A stretch of DNA of 54,538 bases from CALXCT01 sp964422185. GTDB lineage: Bacteria > Bacillota > Clostridia > Oscillospirales > Oscillospiraceae. Position 1 is the first letter of the stretch, and each line of letters begins with the position of its first letter. The stretch lies in NCBI GenBank assembly GCA_964422185.1, contig CAYRAG010000006.1, positions 1-54,538 of the forward strand. Direction: 5' to 3'. The translations under genes and the position numbers were made by a program. This document shows positions 50,629 through 54,538 of this stretch, piece by piece. A model generated the notes under the pieces. The model did no database searches and was not told where the DNA came from. It saw nothing but the letters and a program-made list of their open reading frames with translations.

Positions 50629-51449
50629 CAGTAGGGGAGCGCCGCGGCGATGTCGTTGACATACAGCGCCGCGTCCGGATGGTTCTGCGCCAGGGTCGCG
50701 GGAAACGCGGGGGTGACCTCGCCGTAGGCGGCCCGGCGGCAGACCGCCCGGTGCCAGTCCCGGAAGACCCCCAGACGCAGCTTTTTCGCGCTGAGGATCT
50801 CCTTCATTCCCACGGTGACGCATTTTTTCGGCAGCGCCTCTATCGCGCCGCCCAGTTCCCCGATGGCGTTGGCGGCTCTCGTCTCCGGCGCGATGTCCAG
50901 AACCCGGGTGGTGAGCGAGGCGAACGCCTCCAGGCTCAGCTCCGGCTGAGGCTCGTTAAACGCCAGATGGCCTGTGATGCCCACGCCGCCGAAACAGGCG
51001 TCCGCGCCGCCCAGGTGCTCCAGCAGCTCCGTCACGGCGACCGGGTTGGCCGGATCCGGGAAGATCCGCTGCTCCGGCGCCATGAGGAGCTCCGGGTCGA
51101 TCTTCCCGTAGACCTCCCGGGCCATATGGCCCCGGAACGAGAGAGGATCCGAAATGTCAAGGTAGTCGCCGCTGTCGGTGAGATATTCGTCCATGTTGAT
51201 GATCCAGCAGTCTTTCAGGGAGATGCGCTCCCGGTTGACCTGCCGGACGAACCAGGGGTACTGGCCCACAGGCCCCACGGGGCAGATGAGTACGGTGCGC
51301 CGGCCCGCGGCGTTGTTCTCCCTGAGGATGGCGCACATCTCCTCCGCCATCGCCTGAAACACGGCGTCCGAGCTCTCAAATTTGACGATGGGAAGGCGGG
51401 CGCCCTCCCCCAGCTTCTCCGGGGGGATGTGGTAGTAGTCCATGTCCAT
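50628..51449 (-). CDS. nagB: Glucosamine-6-phosphate deaminase family protein
   Basis: This 273-residue protein belongs to the NagB/6-phosphogluconolactonase fold. It shows LICPVGPVGQYPWFVRQV, IINMDEYLTD with the catalytic Asp region, GVGITGHLAFNEP and a conserved C-terminal GVFRDWHRAVCRRAAYGEVTPAFPATLAQNHPDA. It would convert glucosamine-6-P to fructose-6-P and ammonia. The sequence belongs to a divergent branch of NagB, so the exact amino sugar could differ. ATG 51449 follows GAGGAGG at 12 bases. It is the first gene of nagB-nagA-pgi. Confidence 0.85.
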   Translation of the reverse strand: MDMDYYHIPPEKLGEGARLPIVKFESSDAVFQAMAEEMCAILRENNAAGRRTVLICPVGPVGQYPWFVRQVNRERISLKDCWIINMDEYLTDSGDYLDISDPLSFRGHMAREVYGKIDPELLMAPEQRIFPDPANPVAVTELLEHLGGADACFGGVGITGHLAFNEPQPELSLEAFASLTTRVLDIAPETRAANAIGELGGAIEALPKKCVTVGMKEILSAKKLRLGVFRDWHRAVCRRAAYGEVTPAFPATLAQNHPDAALYVNDIAAALPY

Positions 51450-51530
51450 CGTGATCTCATACCTCCTCTCGGGGCGGCCGGTGTGGCGGCGGCGCGGGTT
51501 CACGCACGGCCGCGGCCGGGCCGCTCCAGG

Positions 51531-51563
51531 AAAAAGCCGGGGCGCCGGCAAGGGCGCCCCGGC
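51531..51563 (-). terminator. Intrinsic terminator of the ABC importer operon
   Basis: On the minus strand GCCGGGGCGCC pairs with GGCGCCCCGGC and is followed by TTTTT (complement of 51531-51535), 20 bases after the binding-protein stop. Confidence 0.88.
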
Positions 51564-51583
51564 GGATTCGGGATGCGTTCCTG

Positions 51584-52684
51584 TTATTTGGCAGCCATGT
51601 AGGCGTCGTAGGCTTCCTGCATCACATCAAACAGCACATAGTTCTCCACCGGAACGGTCTCGGTGATACGGCCGTTGTCAATGAAGACCTGCTGCTGCGT
51701 CTCATAGACGGTCTTGATGGCGTCCATGTCGCCGCAGATCTCCGTGATGGTCTCCCAGTCGGCCTCGCCCAGGGCGGCAATCTGGGTGTCCAGATCCGCG
51801 TCCACATGGGTGGCCAGGCTCTTGGCCATGTCCTCCTGGTTGGCCAGGCGGTAGTCATGCGCCTTGTTCAGCGCCTGACCGAACCGGACGAGGATGTCGT
51901 GGTGCGCGTCCGCGTATTCCTGTGTGGTGATGAAGCTGGAGGGGAAGATCGCCTTGTCCAGGAAGTCCGCGTTCTTGCCCAGGCAGAGATAGTCGTCGCC
52001 CAGCTGCTCTTTCAGCACGACGGTGTTGGGGGACCAGGACGCGCAGGCGTCAATCTGGCCGGTGACCATGGCGGTGGTCATCTGATCCACGGTCATCTCC
52101 ACGGGGTTGATGTCGTCCATGGTCATCCCGGCGGCGTACAGGGCCTGCTGGAGGATGATCTCGGAGGAGGTGCCGGAGCTGACCGCGACGGTCTTGCCGC
52201 GCAGATCCTCTATGGTCTCAATGCCACGGGACTTGTTGGCGATGACCTCATCGGACAGGGAGGTGGTATGATCCATGGCGAAGATCAGGGCCTCGCCCTC
52301 GATGCACAGGGCGTGGGCGCCGTGGCCGATCTGCGAGATGTCGATGTCGCCGGAGGCCATGGCCGCGATCTCGGCCGGGCCTCCCTGGAACTCGTAGACC
52401 TCCACATCCAGGCCGACCTCGTCGAAATAGCCCTGGTCAATGCCTACGAACAGAGAGCCCGCCGAGCCGAGGTTGGGCATGTAGGCCACACGGACGGTGG
52501 CACGCTCATATTCCGGCGCCTGGCTTTCAGACGGTGCGGCGGATTCGGACGGCGCGGCGGACGGCTCCGCCGACTGGGAGGGCGCGGGTTCGCTGGGGGA
52601 CGGGGAGGCGTCTCCTCCGCCGCCGCAGGCGCACAGGGTGAACAGCATTGCCGAGGCCATGATCATTGCAAGCAGCTTTTTCAT
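51584..52684 (-). CDS. ABC transporter substrate-binding lipoprotein (SsuA/TauA/NMT1 type)
   Basis: This 366-residue protein has a lipoprotein signal (MKKLLAMIMASAMLFTLCAC, modified Cys20), a long Ser/Pro/Ala/Glu linker (25-60) and an NMT1-type domain: VRVAYMPNLGSAGSLFVGIDQGYFDEVGLDV, GPAEIAAMASGDIDISQIGHGAHAL, LRGKTVAVSSGTSSEIILQQAL, and ACASWSPNT. The family binds sulfonates, taurine, nitrate or thiamine precursors; the ligand cannot be read from the sequence, and no desulfonation or thiamine gene is adjacent. It is the third gene of the operon, after permease and ATPase. Confidence 0.88.
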   Translation of the reverse strand: MKKLLAMIMASAMLFTLCACGGGGDASPSPSEPAPSQSAEPSAAPSESAAPSESQAPEYERATVRVAYMPNLGSAGSLFVGIDQGYFDEVGLDVEVYEFQGGPAEIAAMASGDIDISQIGHGAHALCIEGEALIFAMDHTTSLSDEVIANKSRGIETIEDLRGKTVAVSSGTSSEIILQQALYAAGMTMDDINPVEMTVDQMTTAMVTGQIDACASWSPNTVVLKEQLGDDYLCLGKNADFLDKAIFPSSFITTQEYADAHHDILVRFGQALNKAHDYRLANQEDMAKSLATHVDADLDTQIAALGEADWETITEICGDMDAIKTVYETQQQVFIDNGRITETVPVENYVLFDVMQEAYDAYMAAK

Positions 52685-52741
52685 TTTCGATCCTCCATAT
52701 CTTTGTGAATTGTTTTTCCCCCGAAAGGGCTGCGCGTACGG

Positions 52742-53533
52742 TTACTTGCGGACGGCGAGGTACTCCTGGTAGACCTGAGACCAGATGTGGTTCTTCAGCT
52801 CCAGAAACCTCTTTTCCATTTTTGTCTCCTGGGTTCTGGGGTACGGGATGTCGATATTCACGATCTCCTTGACCCGGCCGGGGCGGGCGCACATGATGAC
52901 CACCCGCTGGGCCAGGACAATGGCCTCCTCCACATCGTGGGTGATGAAGAAGCAGGTCTTCTGCTCTGTCTCCCAGGTTTCCAGCAGCTCGGACTGCAGC
53001 TGGGTGCGGGTCTGGGCGTCCAGGGCGCCGAACGGCTCGTCCATCAGCAGAACCTTGGGATTCACGGCGTAGGCGCGGGCGATGGCCACGCGCTGCTTCA
53101 TGCCGCCGGAGAGCTCCTTGGGGTAGCTCTTGGCGAACGGCTCCAGATCCACCATCTTGAGATACTTGTGCGCGATCTCCTGCTGCTCCTCCTGGCTCTT
53201 ACCCTGGAGCTTCAGGCCGAACATGACATTCTTCTCCACGGTCAGCCAGGGGAACAGGGCGTACTGCTGGAAGACGATGCCCCGCTCCGGGCTGGGGCCG
53301 TCGACCTCCCTGCCGTCCACCAGGATATGGCCGGAGGTGGGGGTGTCCAGACCGCCGATGTTGTTGAGCAGGGTGGACTTGCCGCAGCCGGAGGGACCCA
53401 CAACGCAGACAAACTCGTTTTCGTAGATGTCCATCGTCACGCCGTTCAGGGCGACCACCTCGCCCAGACGGCCCTGATATTTCTTGACGACATCCTGAAT
53501 CTGGACTTTTACTGCTGGATCGTTTCCTGCCAT
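52742..53533 (-). CDS. ABC transporter ATP-binding protein (SsuB/TauB type)
   Basis: This 263-residue ATPase has Walker A GPSGCGKST (about 44-52), the signature LSGGMKQRVAIARA, Walker B VLLMDEPFGALD and switch His in ITHDVEEA. These are the features of the nitrate/sulfonate/taurine subfamily. It overlaps the permease gene by 25 bases. The ribosome site GAGAGGAGG precedes ATG 53533. Confidence 0.93.
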   Translation of the reverse strand: MAGNDPAVKVQIQDVVKKYQGRLGEVVALNGVTMDIYENEFVCVVGPSGCGKSTLLNNIGGLDTPTSGHILVDGREVDGPSPERGIVFQQYALFPWLTVEKNVMFGLKLQGKSQEEQQEIAHKYLKMVDLEPFAKSYPKELSGGMKQRVAIARAYAVNPKVLLMDEPFGALDAQTRTQLQSELLETWETEQKTCFFITHDVEEAIVLAQRVVIMCARPGRVKEIVNIDIPYPRTQETKMEKRFLELKNHIWSQVYQEYLAVRK

Positions 53534-54291
53534 CCTGTTAACCTCCTCTCCAGAAAACGCACGATCTTCTCAAAGCAGATGCCGATGATGCCCAGGATAA
53601 TGATGCCCAGGAGCACCACATCCATCTGGTAGTAGCCGCTGGCTTTCTGGATCATCATGCCCAGACCGCGGTCGCCGCCCACGATCTCCGAGGCCATCAG
53701 GGTGGTCAGGGAGGTGGACAGGCCCAGCCGGGCGGCCACCAGGATGAACGGGGTGGAGGCCGGGATCGTCACTTTGAAGAAGATGTCTTTCTGCTTGGCG
53801 CCAAGGACTCTCGCCGCCTTGATCAGGGTGACATCCACGCCCTTGACGCCCTGGTAGATGGTGATGACCATCACCAGGAACGCGGCAATGAAGATGACCG
53901 TCACCTTGGGAATGGTGCCGATGCCCAGCGCGGCCACGATCAGGAACACATAGGCCAGGGGCGGGATATTCCGGACGAACTGGATCCACGGCTCCACCAC
54001 ATGCTGAAACGGCTCATACCATGCCATCAGGAATGCCACGGGGATGGAGACCACAAACGCGATGCCAAAGCCCATCAGCACACGGAACAGACTCGCGCCG
54101 ATGTGCTCCCAGAGGATGGTGTCCTGGATGCCTTTGGAAATGAATGCTTTGACCACCTTCGCAGGACTTGCGAACACGGCCGGCCAGGCACTGGACGCCG
54201 CCAGCCACAGGACGAGTGCCGCCGCCAGGGAAATCAGCAGCCAGACCCACTTGGGAATTTTACTCCAGAGTGAGGATTCTTTCAGTCTCAA
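53509..54291 (-). CDS. ABC transporter permease (SsuC/TauC type)
   Basis: This 260-residue protein has six membrane helices and the EAA-like loop ARVLGAKQKDIFFKVTIPASTPFILVAARLGLSTSLTTLMASEIVGGDRGLGMMI, typical of the sulfonate/nitrate importer permeases. The start is TTG 54291, nine bases after AAGGAGG; no ATG lies nearby. It is the first gene of the operon. Confidence 0.92.
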   Translation of the reverse strand: MRLKESSLWSKIPKWVWLLISLAAALVLWLAASSAWPAVFASPAKVVKAFISKGIQDTILWEHIGASLFRVLMGFGIAFVVSIPVAFLMAWYEPFQHVVEPWIQFVRNIPPLAYVFLIVAALGIGTIPKVTVIFIAAFLVMVITIYQGVKGVDVTLIKAARVLGAKQKDIFFKVTIPASTPFILVAARLGLSTSLTTLMASEIVGGDRGLGMMIQKASGYYQMDVVLLGIIILGIIGICFEKIVRFLERRLTGWQETIQQ

Positions 54292-54538
54292 ATCACGACG
54301 CCTCCTTACACTTTGATGCTCTGCCCGGAGAAATCCGCCGCACGGCGGACGATCCCCGTGCCGGAACAGTGGATGCCACCGGAAACCCGGTACTCTCAGC
54401 CTCTCCTGTCGTTACCCCGCCTCCCTCTCTGTCGGACTGGTTTTGTGTCTCATGGATGACCGGGCCGTTCCGCCCGGATGCGCACCCGGCCCGGGCGTTC
54501 TCTCCCGCCGGATGCCGGTTTTTCCTCAGTTTGACATT
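54292..54538 (-). promoter_or_regulatory. Leader/promoter region of the ABC importer operon, unresolved
   Basis: The 247 bases up to the window edge hold no gene. On the minus strand there are several inverted repeats (CGCCCGG/CCGGGCG; ACCGG/CCGGT; GCACGG/CCGTGC) and a GGCTGAGAG stretch (complement of 54393-54401), which recalls part of a TPP riboswitch, but the partner half of that motif is absent. No consensus promoter was found. On the plus strand TTGACA at 54531-54536 could be a -35 box of a gene beyond the edge. Confidence 0.35.

Noticed and set aside
54361..54420. TPP riboswitch upstream of the ABC importer
   Set aside because: Only a CTGAGAG fragment is present; the AACCTGATC-type half and the pairing pattern are missing.

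Overview
The window looks like a piece of a scaffolded draft genome or MAG from a GC-rich, strictly anaerobic Clostridia bacterium, probably an Oscillospiraceae-type gut organism (inference). The signs are a six-gene Rnf complex, a two-gene SufBC-like (SMS-type) Fe-S assembly pair, a 2Fe superoxide reductase, [4Fe-4S] serine dehydratase, three T-box leaders (ilv, cys, thr), strong AGGAGG ribosome sites and frequent TTG/GTG starts. Two 100-N gaps are each flanked by an identical 55-bp sequence, so both are most likely unmerged contig overlaps and not missing DNA.

Layout. 1-5262 (minus): an edge-truncated AlbA_2/COG2865-type regulator, then an operon running from a CLC-F-like transporter through sdaAB and sdaAA to an acyltransferase. 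5301-10806 (plus): beta-CASP metallo-hydrolase, DUF975 membrane protein, ilvD (behind gap 1), then DUF4234 and DUF2752 membrane proteins. 10898-14616 (minus): ilvB-ilvN-ilvC behind a T-box. 14716-19911 (plus): rnfCDGEAB. 19957-21883 (minus): SmsC/SmsB-like pair, with gap 2 at the end of smsB. 21938-23617: ychF (plus) and desulfoferrodoxin (minus). 23731-26553 (minus): a LysR regulator and a transposase-derived protein with an apparently altered catalytic triad.

26839-35236 is the most interesting part. It holds a two-subunit molybdopterin enzyme with the architecture of pyrogallol:phloroglucinol transhydroxylase, preceded by a near-perfect palindrome. A LysR gene follows, divergent from a complete TRAP transporter (DctM, DctP, DctQ) that has a long structured leader. 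Together they look like an uptake-and-conversion module for an aromatic, polyphenol-derived compound.

35272-42097 (minus): a COG2509 flavoprotein, an intergenic cluster of three DnaA-box-like 9-mers, and polA-rimI-GNAT-tsaD. 42350-48178 (plus): cysE-cysS behind a Cys T-box, thrS behind a Thr T-box, lysO and tRNA-Leu(GAG). 48184-54291 (minus): nagB-nagA-pgi, which feed amino sugars into glycolysis, and an SsuABC/TauABC-type ABC importer. The genes cover amino-acid supply, anaerobic energy conservation and housekeeping, with the Mo-enzyme/TRAP block as the accessory region.
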